Positions 23,701-31,362 of a stretch of DNA of 34,120 nt are shown here, one piece after another (position 1 is the stretch's first letter; every line of letters starts with the position of its first letter). The position numbers and the translations under genes are program-made. The stretch comes from Alphaproteobacteria bacterium. Its GTDB lineage: Bacteria > Pseudomonadota > Alphaproteobacteria > Rhodobacterales > Rhodobacteraceae. The DNA lies in assembly GCA_030427145.1 (NCBI GenBank), contig JAUHWT010000030.1, positions 1 to 34,120 on the forward strand, in the 5' to 3' direction. The notes under the pieces are model-generated. The model was not told the DNA's origin. It did no database searches and saw only the letters and a program-made list of their open reading frames with translations.

Positions 23701-24084
23701 GGCTGTCACGGTGATTTGCGGGATTTGGCTTACCAGGGTTTCATCGAGACCGCCGACTTCGGGGTTGTAAGGGATCTCAACAGCACTGATGACTGTGTCT
23801 CCAGGTTGCACCGTGTAGGTCAGAACCTCGGACGCGTCCGCCAGTATGCCCCCGTTTGCGTCTGTGAAATAGCGGTCCACCGTTTCGGGAACATACGGTT
23901 CACCGTCCAGCAGGTACTCGGCCGGCCTCAGTGTGATTATGGCACCTTCCGGCACGGTCGACGAGGTGCCGGCATCGGCCGACCAGCCCAGTTCGGTGTC
24001 GATCTCCATCACCTGAACCGGCGTTGGTTCGATATCCGTATCGGTGTTGATGAGGATTGTGTGAGGTACCAGATTCCGGCTCAT
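20797..24084 (-). CDS. Tail fibre with Asp-box (sortilin/GH74-like) beta-propeller
   Basis: A 1095-residue protein from ATG 24084 (ATGA overlap with the upstream stop). Residues about 1-170 look like a tail-attachment part; about 170-370 hold FN3/Ig-like beta domains (GAPDAPTGQSAVPAAADGQI). From about 380 to the end there is a beta-propeller with many Asp-box-like turns: STDRCENWS, SENSATSWD, TTNGGTSFT, TVNGGTSWG, SRDAGLSWS, SSDGGGSWQ, RTGDRGKNW. Such boxes mark sialidases, sortilin-type and GH74 glucanase propellers. It may bind or cut a surface polysaccharide. Catalytic acids cannot be assigned by eye. It is last in a run of five adhesin-like genes between tape measure and distal tail genes. 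Confidence 0.8.
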   Translation of the reverse strand: MSRNLVPHTILINTDTDIEPTPVQVMEIDTELGWSADAGTSSTVPEGAIITLRPAEYLLDGEPYVPETVDRYFTDANGGILADASEVLTYTVQPGDTVISAVEIPYNPEVGGLDETLVSQIPQITVTATPGTDVPPTPIASDWSVSAGEFVPEGQVVTSQPVLTISAALGVVAAQWTTSQHTPAIESHWETLVPTGTLNQYLTEMLNQGTGDWHLFEDNGSARNGRLRFRYKTNLEGPWSLESDAKSVVFPALPGAPDAPTGQSAVPAAADGQITITATNPNGSGELQWAAGGGGYQTFTSPATVDLGTSYFGKTITINFAVFDPSTGLRSTAVTDSVDVPGEPVTEDPGAWKRFFTCSVPAKNSYDNGNGPDLYRYGKSGMQLQYCVGYVRSPVNPNKAMGLMDVALGWVTENAEDDWPRYRHVEFEDVGNRYSIAAMFDPDDEDRFLYAISNQSNGNAGGGLYLSYNLGKKVKKVLSLSKAPGGSGNSYGGLYRCAREVITYDPNNRNRWWFFNATDGCYRSTDRCENWSPKLSLPSGIGQVGYALECSGLNGNHLWLGTDTGLWKSENSATSWDKKNPSGLPSGAVTCIRFNPNNWNEFFVVVYLQGLFKTTNGGTSFTRVTTPHNAVGSLYISPVDRDYMWLMGMKTDLNNDETNKVSLYTVNGGTSWGNCGDFSATYGWEIRAFLTKVRGMGKDTRDMQFQLSPSPTDKNRVVGTGMCRMVRTNNAKDFYNASDGYDNLGSGEANLNSTARSKSDPDVMVWMCFDYGPYISRDAGLSWSVPAIPGNGLSDNKGGLSCAIHPGDPDRMLLCRGGYHGSDCTLQVAENGLRTNGGTFKPSFMSGGIGKKQRWADWGTETDTNWAYCVSGISSDGGGSWQTWNDRAESGFPDEFHRPNEKASGVHGRSGADGRVLYAFNNAGTKIRRTGDRGKNWTEITGTTAGKHQGPGMSRNQPYSFFPDPHDANVCYWWKKNTGLIRYEHGSGFTVHATQWKSLSIGRIRVCEDPAFSDYMFMIASMGSNGGTFALRSLGGPDGPWVDVTNNLPRVGSNRTLEIDRESKAAFVWGTAGTRFLEHPDGHDESRHWAALFGV

Positions 24085-24542
24085 GCGACGGGCTCCACTG
24101 TAAACTGTTTGATTCTGACAACTGCGTCCGGGCTCAGGTTCCAGCCGCCGACCACGCCCGCGCCCCCGCTCGCGTATGTCGTTGCGGCCGTGGACTCGAG
24201 GAATGTTTCGGGCTCCTCGCTGCTGTCCAGCCACGCTTTCATCCGGATCGTGGTGCCCTCGACCTCGGCCCGAATATTGAAATCACCGCCGATGTAATCT
24301 GAATGGGCGTCGACCAGCGGCGCGTCGGTGAGGTTGATCGGGAAAACATCGTCCTCAGTGGGGCGGAGTTCCTGAATGTTGATCTGATTGGCGACACCGT
24401 TGCGAAATCTGAGGACGCACATGTATCCGTTCAGATCCGTGCCGCTCCACGACGCGCGAAGAATTAAGCCAGCAAAACGGTTCTCCGCTTCATTGGGTAC
24501 GTTGGTAACCTGCAGCTTGGCAAAGACGCTCATGTCATCCAT
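24081..24542 (-). CDS. Lectin-like (concanavalin/LamG-type) tail accessory protein
   Basis: A 153-residue protein that looks like a single beta-sandwich: MDDMSVFAKLQVTNVPNEAE, RFAGLILRASWSGTDLNGYM, FNIRAEVEGTTIRMKAWLD, TYASGGAGVVGGWNLSP. The alternation of strands and the 'G-xx-R-xx-V-GxxI+-W' block fit a concanavalin-like or DUF1080-type jelly roll, often used for glycan binding. No signal peptide. The start overlaps the upstream stop (TAATG) with GGAGG about 8 nt before it, so it is coupled to the putative lyase, and it overlaps the propeller gene by 4 nt. It could be a separately coded binding module of these fibres. Confidence 0.65.
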   Translation of the reverse strand: MDDMSVFAKLQVTNVPNEAENRFAGLILRASWSGTDLNGYMCVLRFRNGVANQINIQELRPTEDDVFPINLTDAPLVDAHSDYIGGDFNIRAEVEGTTIRMKAWLDSSEEPETFLESTAATTYASGGAGVVGGWNLSPDAVVRIKQFTVEPVA

Positions 24543-26299
24543 TACGCGCCTCCATCATGATACGCTTCGAGCCACTCTGCCAGGGCGAAGGAGTAGTCCA
24601 TGCCGAACTGGCCGTACTTGGTGCCACCGGTCCCGCCTTCCCACACGCCGGTAAGGCTGCCGCCGTTCGCGTAATCCCGGTGGCCCGTGGTGACCACTTT
24701 GTATTTGATGTCCGCCCACCCAACCTTGTAACGGTTCATGATGGTCTGTTGCGTGGATCCACCTGCGGGCCATTTACCCATGGCGATCAGCGCAATCATT
24801 GTGGCGACCCCAGGGCGGGCGCCACCGAGGACGTACTGGACCGAGCAGCGCCTGTCGTTGCCACCGGCATCGTTCGCCTTGAACTCGCGCGCCCCGCCGA
24901 TTGTGCCGATCGGGTTTGGCATGCCAGCAATGAGTGCGTCTTCGTTCGCGGGCGTCGTGATCATGGTCCCGTACAGGGTACCGTTCACGTTTATGCCCTT
25001 GCCGTCAGTACCGATTCCGCGCACGACCGGGTAGCCGAAGCAGTCCTCGTAGACCTCTTCCTTCACCATTTCGTCGATGTTCGCTGGCGTCAGGTTTTTG
25101 TACCAGCACCGCCAACCGCGGTTGGGATTGGCTGATGTGGATCCACGGATAATATTCTGGAATTGGTTGACAGTCACACCTTTGTGGAGATTGTACGCAT
25201 AGCGCATCGAGGTGAACCCGTAATCGTCCATCTTCGAAAGATCGGACGAAAGGGTGAAGTCCGCCAACTTCTGCGCAAACTCAGAGGCACCGAAATACGC
25301 TGAGGCCAATGCAACGGTCAAAGCCTTCGGGTTGCGGTGGTTGGAGTTATAGGACGGCCTGTACTCGTTGGCCGATCCGTCCATGGGCTCACCGCCGGTC
25401 TCCGGGTAGAGGTCTGAGGTGACGTATGCACCGCCTTTGCCGCACTGCTCGACAATGAAGTCCAGGCGCGTCTTCTCGTAGGCCTGCATGTTGTCCCACA
25501 CGCCCGGGGTAGCGCGAGCAAGACAGATTGTGGCTACGGCAAACAGTTCATACTGGGCGGTATAGTTGCCGCAGGCGTTGGGGGCGTTTGCCCCATTCAA
25601 CCACGTTCGCAACTGACTGCGTACCGCGGCCTCCTGTGTATCGTCACCGAGCCATGCGGCCAGTGCGACAGCGACACACGCAGGGCCGAAGAAGCCACCG
25701 TTTGTACCGGGGCCACCGGCGCTTGTGCGGGTAAATTTTAGGTTCGCCTTCGAGCGTGCGTCCGTGACGGCCGCCGCCGGGAACTCGGGATAATCTCCAC
25801 TCGGTTCGGAAATCGTGACCTGAAATGCAGTTGACGCAGACCCACTGCTGTTGGTTGCAGTCACCGTGATCGTCACGGCGTTGAGAGCGCTTCCAGTGGC
25901 TATCGTGACAACACCTGTTGACGCGTTGATCGACGCCCCGCCACCGCTCACCGAATACGATATTCCGGTACCCTGAAACGCCCCCGCAGTGGGAATTTCG
26001 AGCGCCGCACCCCCTACCGTGCCTGTTGCGTCTGAGATCGGTGCCACTGCCACAGGGGCGGGTATGGTGGCCGTTCCGGTCGACCCATTGTAATAGTCGT
26101 CCACCCACGCCGCTACCGGCCATTCCGGGGAGTCCTCGCCCCCGGTCAGCAGTAGTTCGACGTTCCCCTCGACGACTTCCTCAGCAAGATTGCCGCTTGT
26201 CACAGCACTACCCGGCTGCAGCGTAAAGTCGGCCGCCCGGAGTTGCCCGCCCGCAACAGCCTTGGAAGCCAAAAGCATCTGCGCAGCTTTGTGTATCAC
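24542..26299 (-). CDS. Tail protein with Ig-like domain and putative alpha/alpha-barrel polysaccharide-active domain
   Basis: A 585-residue protein from GTG 26299 (GTGA overlap). Residues about 1-75 are a short phage attachment part also built for coupling (QLRAADFTLQPGSAVTSGNL). Residues about 80-165 are an Ig/He_PIG-like domain (GISYSVSGGGASINASTGVV, VTATNSSGSAS). From about 175 the chain is mostly alpha-helical with repeated helix pairs (CVAVALAAWLGDDTQEAAV, TAQYELFAVATICLARATPG, YEKTRLDFIVEQCGKGG, RNPKALTVALASAYFGASEF), which looks like the alpha/alpha-toroid of alginate- and heparinase-type lyases. Conserved-looking polar residues occur in YRPSYNSNHRNP. A depolymerase role is inferred; I do not recognise a named family. 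Confidence 0.65.
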   Translation of the reverse strand: MIHKAAQMLLASKAVAGGQLRAADFTLQPGSAVTSGNLAEEVVEGNVELLLTGGEDSPEWPVAAWVDDYYNGSTGTATIPAPVAVAPISDATGTVGGAALEIPTAGAFQGTGISYSVSGGGASINASTGVVTIATGSALNAVTITVTATNSSGSASTAFQVTISEPSGDYPEFPAAAVTDARSKANLKFTRTSAGGPGTNGGFFGPACVAVALAAWLGDDTQEAAVRSQLRTWLNGANAPNACGNYTAQYELFAVATICLARATPGVWDNMQAYEKTRLDFIVEQCGKGGAYVTSDLYPETGGEPMDGSANEYRPSYNSNHRNPKALTVALASAYFGASEFAQKLADFTLSSDLSKMDDYGFTSMRYAYNLHKGVTVNQFQNIIRGSTSANPNRGWRCWYKNLTPANIDEMVKEEVYEDCFGYPVVRGIGTDGKGINVNGTLYGTMITTPANEDALIAGMPNPIGTIGGAREFKANDAGGNDRRCSVQYVLGGARPGVATMIALIAMGKWPAGGSTQQTIMNRYKVGWADIKYKVVTTGHRDYANGGSLTGVWEGGTGGTKYGQFGMDYSFALAEWLEAYHDGGA

Positions 26300-26868
26300 G
26301 GCAGCACACCTGCGTTTCGCGCGGCGACAACCAGAGGACTGGTCGGGTTGGCGAGGATCAGGGCCTTCAGGTGATCGACATTTCCGTACATCTCACCGTG
26401 CTCGCGCACAAACGCGCGGGTAAAGTCCTCAAGCATCTGGGCGTCACGCGCGGCACCCATGGCGTCGATCACTGCCTGAATCTGAGGCAGACCCAGTGTC
26501 TCAGGCGTTGGGTCTGCCGGGATGGCTTCAAACTCCCATCCGAACGCGACGCGGTCGCCCACCACCCAACGATTGGTCGGAAGGGTGTCAAGTAGCGCCT
26601 GTTTTTCGGACGCAGTGGCATCTGGAGCAGCAACAACCCACGCCTCGGTGCGTCGCATTCCCTCGGCAGGCTCGGGCCACTCCATGAGATAGAGTCCGGT
26701 CAGGCGCAGGGCCAAAAGCTGAACATCGGCCGGTGACTCGCCGTTCGCGATACGCTCCTTGGCCAATGCGATTACGTGTTGCACCGTGACCGAGCCCATA
26801 GGGGCCAGTCCGGCTTTCGCTGGTTTTAGATCCGGACCGCTTTCGTCCACTACATATGCGACAATCAT
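26296..26868 (-). CDS. Hypothetical protein between tail fibre genes
   Basis: A 190-residue soluble protein that I do not recognise. It starts MIVAYVVDESGPDLKPAKAG and appears alpha/beta in the first half (SVTVQHVIALAKERIANGES; GMRRTEAWVVAAPDATASEK) and helical in the second half (IQAVIDAMGAARDAQMLEDF; GNVDHLKALILANPTSPLV). There is no signal peptide, membrane segment, or metal motif. Both ends overlap the neighbours by 4 nt (ATGA, GTGA), so it is translated together with a collagen-like fibre upstream and the putative lyase downstream. A minor structural protein or fibre chaperone is possible from context only. Confidence 0.6.
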   Translation of the reverse strand: MIVAYVVDESGPDLKPAKAGLAPMGSVTVQHVIALAKERIANGESPADVQLLALRLTGLYLMEWPEPAEGMRRTEAWVVAAPDATASEKQALLDTLPTNRWVVGDRVAFGWEFEAIPADPTPETLGLPQIQAVIDAMGAARDAQMLEDFTRAFVREHGEMYGNVDHLKALILANPTSPLVVAARNAGVLP

Positions 26869-27698
26869 CCTGACACCGATCCGATTTTTGTGAGCTGCGA
26901 TTTGCCGTTGCCGGCACGCCCGATTACGTAGATTGTTATCGCCCCTGCCGTTGCGTCTGCCGTGAGATCGCTGGACAGGAACATTTCAAAGCCTGGGCCA
27001 AAAGTGATGAGGCGTCCGCCGGTGAGGTCCTGCTGCACGTAGAGCAGGGCCATGCCGCGATAGTCAGGGAACGATACTGGCGCCGTCACCTGAAAATCTC
27101 CAGCGGCTTCAATGTAATACGCGTCGAACTCCGGGCCGTAGACCAGGGGGATGTCCTCACTCACCGATAGGGATCGTGACACTTTGAATTCTTTCATCAC
27201 GTCCACGAGCAGCCCACTGGGCGGTTGTTCAAGGACAGCACCTTTGTCCTCGGGATCCTCGCTGGTCTTGAAGTATACACCAGGCGAAAATTCCGCAGCC
27301 GGCGCAGACCCTCCCCCACCGATGGCACTGAGCTCGATCAGGTCTTTCCACGTTTCGTCGCCGACATGCCGCCACTGCAAATGCGTGGCGTTGGTCTGCA
27401 GCTGAACCTCACGGCCAGGGTCGCCCGGTTGCCCCGGCGGAACAAGGGATTCGATTGCGACAAGGTCGATCCAGGTCACATCACCAGCGTAGCGCCACTG
27501 GATGTGTGTCGCGCTCGTGCGCAGCTCAACCTCTCGCCCACCGTTGGCACCGCTGTCGATCTCGCCGATAAACACCATGGAATCGACCAGGTCTCCGAGC
27601 GCGGCCTTGAGTGTGTCGGAATCAATCGCGCGCGGCTGCCCGCTCGGTAGTCGCGCCTCCAGTGCGTTTTTCGCCTGCTCTCTTGTAACCTTTGCCAT
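26865..27698 (-). CDS. Tail fibre with GREV..QWR repeats and a short collagen-like linker
   Basis: A 277-residue protein. An N-terminal helix (MAKVTREQAKNALEARLPSG) precedes two similar segments: GREVELRTSATHIQWRYAGD (54-73) and GREVQLQTNATHLQWRHVGD (95-114), each followed by W-x-DL. They are joined by a collagen-like PPGQPGDPG (87-95). These 'REVxL-x-TH-QWR--G---W--L' units are frequent in phage fibre proteins. The C-terminal 150 residues form a beta-rich tip domain (VSRSLSVSEDIPLVYGPEFD). AAGGGCGAC precedes the ATG, 8 nt after the tape measure stop. It is likely a trimeric fibre or a connector for the large adhesins that follow. Confidence 0.72.
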   Translation of the reverse strand: MAKVTREQAKNALEARLPSGQPRAIDSDTLKAALGDLVDSMVFIGEIDSGANGGREVELRTSATHIQWRYAGDVTWIDLVAIESLVPPGQPGDPGREVQLQTNATHLQWRHVGDETWKDLIELSAIGGGGSAPAAEFSPGVYFKTSEDPEDKGAVLEQPPSGLLVDVMKEFKVSRSLSVSEDIPLVYGPEFDAYYIEAAGDFQVTAPVSFPDYRGMALLYVQQDLTGGRLITFGPGFEMFLSSDLTADATAGAITIYVIGRAGNGKSQLTKIGSVSG

Positions 27699-27705
27699 GT
27701 CGCCC

Positions 27706-30663
27706 TTACACTCCCAGTGCCGAGTTCACCCGGCGCGAGTTTTGTTTGATGAAATTGATGAGAACCTTCTGACCCGCTTCCGTCTGCATCGCGGCCGCAT
27801 ATGCTTCCGCAGGGTCGAAGACGTTCACGATCTTGGTGCCGCCGCCTGTCGAGTTCTGACCGCCGTTCAGCGTGTGCCTCGGGTCCTCGCGGGTTAGAAC
27901 CTCTTCGTTTTTCTCAAGGACAGCCGGAACTTCGTTGCGCTTCAGGCCGACCACGCCGCCGCTGTGAAAGCGCGCTGCATTGGCGAACAGTGCGGCAGGG
28001 ACCGCCCGGGTCTGCGACGGGCTTCCTGTGACAATGCCGCCTTTGTGGAAAATTCCGGCGACCGCGGAAGCAATTGTGCCCCCGATACCCCCGCCGCCTG
28101 CGGCCCCTGCACCAAGTGCGTTTAGGATAGCCTTCTGGGCAATCATTCTGGCAATTAGAATCAAGAAATCCGACGCAAAATCCCGGAACGCATCGGCGGC
28201 AGAGTCGAATGCGTTTTCGCCGCGGGCGACCTCCTCGCTCAACCTTCCAAATGCGTCCGCCCCGCCCTCGGCAATCGAATTGTTTATCTCACGACCGGAT
28301 ACAATCGCGGCTTTGCCGACCCCGCGCGTTTCGGAGAGAATGCGCTCCATGGACAGCCGTGCAGATTCAGCTTCCGGACCGCTCATTGTGCGCAGGAACC
28401 GCAGCATCGCCTCGGCGGCGTTCTCCAGATCGACATTCACGTCAGCCAGTGTTTCGCGCAGCTGGTCCGCCCGAGCCCCTTCGCCGCTGTCGGTGTAGAA
28501 GGATATCTGCTCCATCAGATTAGCACGGTACGAAAGGAGGTCGTTTACCTCCGTCTCAAGGACTTTCCGAGCCTCAAGAGCCGCCTTTTCATCGCGATCT
28601 GCGGCGCCCTTTTGCTTTTTCTGCTGCTCAAGAGCTGCTTTCTGTGCAGCCTCCTTGTCGTAAAGCGCCCCGACTGTCTCCTCAATTTCATCGCGCTCCT
28701 GCTGGCTTAGCGTAATCCCCAATTCCTGCGCGGCGATCTCCTGATTGCGCAGCGCGGTTTTGATCCGCTGAGCACGTTCAGCGTCATCGGCGATGCTGAG
28801 TTCAAACCTGCGCTGGTCGTTGGCCGCCTCAAGATTGTCCCGAAACTTTGCTTCTTCCTCAGCCCGCTTTTTGGCGAGTTCCGCCGCCTCTTCTGCGGCT
28901 TCGGCAGCGGCCTCTGCGGCTTCTTCGGCCGCCTCATCACTCTCCAGTTTGAGCTGCGCCTGAGATTTTCCGTTGATGGTATCGCCGGCCGTCGCGGTGT
29001 TTGCGATGGCGTTGGCAGCACGCTTGGCGCGAGCCTGCGCGGCCTCAAGATCAGCCTCAGCTTCCGCCAGTTGCTGATCCAGTATCGCCTGCATTTCAGA
29101 AGCACCGGGCACCCCGCGACCGGCGAGATCTTCGTCGCGATAGGAATCGGCGATCTTGCGTGCGTTGTCCGCCACCTTGCGCGCCTCAAGGACCGCGGAA
29201 CTGCTTTCCTTGAGCGACTCCGGACTCCCCGGCGCGGCGGTACCCGGAAGCAGATCGGTAAGACTGGCCACGGCCGAAGCGAGACCGTTGACGAGACCGA
29301 TTACGCCATTGATAATCGTGCTGTTCTTCAGGGCGTCGATGAAAGTGTTCCAGGCCGAAGCAAGGTTGGATACCGCGCGCTCCCACGGACCACCCATGTT
29401 CCGGGCGCCCTCGTCCATGGTTTCGTTGAAGATCAGGAACGCCTCATTTCTGGCCCGGGCCGCTTCCCCCGACTCGAACATGGTGCGGATATGCTCCCGC
29501 TCACTCAACGAGAGGAAGTTCAACTCGTTGTCGAGATCGGCCACGGCCTCGTACGTGCCTGCGAACGCCTCCGCGATCTTGCCAGCGGCCTCCGGTATGT
29601 CAGTGCCGAGGACCTTGGCGGCGGTCTGGGCCGACTCCCCGAACTCGCGCAGACGTTCCGGCGCCACGTTGGCTCGCGTGAACGTCGTAAGCGCCGATCG
29701 GGCGTCCGAAAGCGAGCCACCGAGGCGGCCCAATTCTATGCTCAGGCGCGTCAACCCCTCAGCAGAATAGTTTGCACCGTCCGCGGATATGCGCAGTTGA
29801 CGATCAAACTGCTCCAGCGAGGCGGCTTCTGAACGAATCCGACCGATGGCGGCCACGAACGGGACGGCGACGCCGAGGAATGCCCCGATCGGTGCTGCGG
29901 CCGACAAAATTCCGCCGGCGAAAGATGCAAGGCCCCGCACGACAGTGCTTAATGACTTACCCTGGAACAGCTGAAATATCTGGCCGGCCTGCTGCGCGAA
30001 GACCTGAAATACCGGCTGCCCCGTGGCAAGGCCAGTCACCACGTCGTTGATCTGATAAGACAGGTTGGTCAGTTCGTAGGGTCGGAAACCGAGCGGGCCA
30101 CGACCACTGCGTGTCGCCGCGGCCTCTGCGATCTGCGATGCGATATTTTTCTGCGAACTGCTCTGCGTCACCTCGCCACGGTTAGCAGCGGCGGCAGCGG
30201 CCTCCCGATGCGCGGCAGCAACCTTCTTGACCGCAGCCGCCTCTTTTACGGCCGCCCCGGTGCTCAGCGAGGAGGCGCGAAAGCTGCCACGTTGGACATT
30301 TGTCAGACTGTGCAGCGTGGTTCGCTGCTTGTTCAGTTCGGCGTTGAGACCTTTGGCGCTGTCTCGGGCCTGAACGAACTTCTGGCGCAGGAGGCGCGAT
30401 TCCTTGGCGGTGATACCTTCGGCGGCGCGGTTGGCCTCGATTTGAAGGGCGTAACCCTGTGCGGCCTCCTGCGCGCGCTTGTAGTCGTCAGCCAGTTTCT
30501 CGATTTCCTGGCGCACGGCCTTCTGGGCCGCAAACTTCTGACGCAGCTGGGACAGGCGGCCTTCCGCGGCAACAAGTCCGTCGACGCCGGCTTTCGCCTT
30601 CGCGATAGCTGCCGAGGACTGGTCCTTGGCGCGTATCTGAATCTCGACCGACTTGTTCGCCAC
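27706..30663 (-). CDS. Tail length tape measure protein
   Basis: A 985-residue protein, located right after the frameshifted chaperone pair. The N-terminus has long coiled coils (about 30-115: GRLSQLRQKFAAQKAVRQEI). A typical tape-measure block, SYQINDVVTGLATGQPVFQV (202-221), is followed by a hydrophobic stretch (about 243-272) that may act in membrane passage of DNA. Further coiled coils with Ala/Glu repeats occupy about 540-740 (EEAAEAAAEAAEEAAELAKK). The C-terminal part is Gly-rich with FHKGGIVTGSPSQTRAVPAA. If about 0.15 nm of tail length corresponds to one residue, the tail is about 150 nm. The start is GTG 30663, 4 nt after the G-T stop, with a weak GGAA site. Confidence 0.92.
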   Translation of the reverse strand: MANKSVEIQIRAKDQSSAAIAKAKAGVDGLVAAEGRLSQLRQKFAAQKAVRQEIEKLADDYKRAQEAAQGYALQIEANRAAEGITAKESRLLRQKFVQARDSAKGLNAELNKQRTTLHSLTNVQRGSFRASSLSTGAAVKEAAAVKKVAAAHREAAAAAANRGEVTQSSSQKNIASQIAEAAATRSGRGPLGFRPYELTNLSYQINDVVTGLATGQPVFQVFAQQAGQIFQLFQGKSLSTVVRGLASFAGGILSAAAPIGAFLGVAVPFVAAIGRIRSEAASLEQFDRQLRISADGANYSAEGLTRLSIELGRLGGSLSDARSALTTFTRANVAPERLREFGESAQTAAKVLGTDIPEAAGKIAEAFAGTYEAVADLDNELNFLSLSEREHIRTMFESGEAARARNEAFLIFNETMDEGARNMGGPWERAVSNLASAWNTFIDALKNSTIINGVIGLVNGLASAVASLTDLLPGTAAPGSPESLKESSSAVLEARKVADNARKIADSYRDEDLAGRGVPGASEMQAILDQQLAEAEADLEAAQARAKRAANAIANTATAGDTINGKSQAQLKLESDEAAEEAAEAAAEAAEEAAELAKKRAEEEAKFRDNLEAANDQRRFELSIADDAERAQRIKTALRNQEIAAQELGITLSQQERDEIEETVGALYDKEAAQKAALEQQKKQKGAADRDEKAALEARKVLETEVNDLLSYRANLMEQISFYTDSGEGARADQLRETLADVNVDLENAAEAMLRFLRTMSGPEAESARLSMERILSETRGVGKAAIVSGREINNSIAEGGADAFGRLSEEVARGENAFDSAADAFRDFASDFLILIARMIAQKAILNALGAGAAGGGGIGGTIASAVAGIFHKGGIVTGSPSQTRAVPAALFANAARFHSGGVVGLKRNEVPAVLEKNEEVLTREDPRHTLNGGQNSTGGGTKIVNVFDPAEAYAAAMQTEAGQKVLINFIKQNSRRVNSALGV

Positions 30664-30667
30664 GTGG

Positions 30668-31359
30668 CTATTCCATTAGCTGCTTCATTGCCTTCGCGAA
30701 GTTTTCCGCGATTTTCTTAGTCGCCGCTGGCGATACGCTCATATTGGGTATTGCGGAGATCCCCATCTGGTTCAGCGAAACCTCGGTGCAGATCTGAGCG
30801 TTCACGCGCTCTGCAACGATTTCCGCTTCCTCGAACAGCAGACCCAGTGGGTAAAGCCAGGCGTCGGAATGTCCGTGTGCCATCAGAAGACTGGCCTGTT
30901 TTCGGACATTCCATACCCACTCGGTCAGGCTGGCGGGCCACTGGGCGGTATCCCCGCCGCGTGCGCCGCGTTGATGATGATCTCCAGCGTCTTTTTTGGC
31001 CCACCATGTGCGCTAAACGTCAGGCGTGCGATCGCGTCCAGGCAGACAATCTGATCGGAAGCCGGAAGCGCCTCGGCGATTTCCCACTGGTCCGGTTCAC
31101 CGTTCGCCTCCGCGATAATGCGCCCGATCAGGCTCGGCGCCTCTCGGGTCACATAGGCGACCAGCACCGGCAGGGCGCTGTCGTCCAGTTTGCCAGAGGC
31201 GGCGTCCGCGTAGATCTTCTGCATGGCCTCACCCTGACTGCCCATGAGAGTCAGGATGGATCGCAGCGGCAGGCCACGGAAAACCAGGTCCAGCGTGACC
31301 CCGCCATCCATGGTGACGGGGACAGTCTCAGTGCGAATGGCGTACTCAGACAGGCCCAT
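30668..31359 (-). CDS. Tail assembly chaperone G-T, product of a -1 ribosomal frameshift (joined reading)
   Basis: Reading starts at ATG 31359 in the G frame for 123 codons (to 30991) and continues in the -1 frame from 30991 to the stop at 30668-30670, giving about 230 residues. The -1 frame is open from the slippery site to the stop (107 codons; the preceding stop in this frame is at 31013-31015). The added part includes EWVWNVRKQASLLMAHGHSD and ends KKIAENFAKAMKQLME. The order G, G-T, tape measure is the standard one of siphophages, in which the rarer G-T form binds the tape measure during tail assembly. The only ATG in the T part (30883) has no good ribosome site, which supports frameshifting over separate translation. 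Confidence 0.85.
30925..31359 (-). CDS. Tail assembly chaperone G
   Basis: The unshifted product, 144 residues. It follows the major tail protein by 3 nt and is mostly helical, as expected for lambda gpG-like chaperones: GVTLDLVFRGLPLRSILTLM, AMQKIYADAASGKLDDSALP, EIAEALPASDQIVCLDAI. The last 21 residues after the slippery site are KTLEIIINAAHAAGIPPSGP followed by PA. G coats the tape measure together with G-T before the tail tube polymerises and is not part of the finished virion. Start ATG 31359 has a GGGG stretch upstream, a moderate site. Identification is by position, size and the frameshift rather than by sequence identity. Confidence 0.82.
   Translation of the reverse strand: MGLSEYAIRTETVPVTMDGGVTLDLVFRGLPLRSILTLMGSQGEAMQKIYADAASGKLDDSALPVLVAYVTREAPSLIGRIIAEANGEPDQWEIAEALPASDQIVCLDAIARLTFSAHGGPKKTLEIIINAAHAAGIPPSGPPA
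30991..30997 (-). other. Slippery heptamer A AAA AAG for -1 frameshifting
   Basis: On the minus strand the G frame reads CCA AAA AAG ACG, so the heptamer A AAA AAG is in the right phase for a -1 slip, giving AAA AAA GAC. This is the same heptamer as in E. coli dnaX. A GC-rich stretch follows with a possible hairpin GGCGG-GGATA-CCGCC about 35 nt downstream. Confidence 0.85.
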
Positions 31360-31362
31360 GCG

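Noticed and set aside
29071-29832. Rightward 253-residue frame opposite the tape measure gene
   Set aside because: Arg/Gly-rich shadow translation without family resemblance.
30668-30883. Separate 71-residue gene starting at ATG 30883
   Set aside because: No ribosome site, and the frame is continuously open back to the slippery heptamer, so it is better read as the T part of a G-T fusion.
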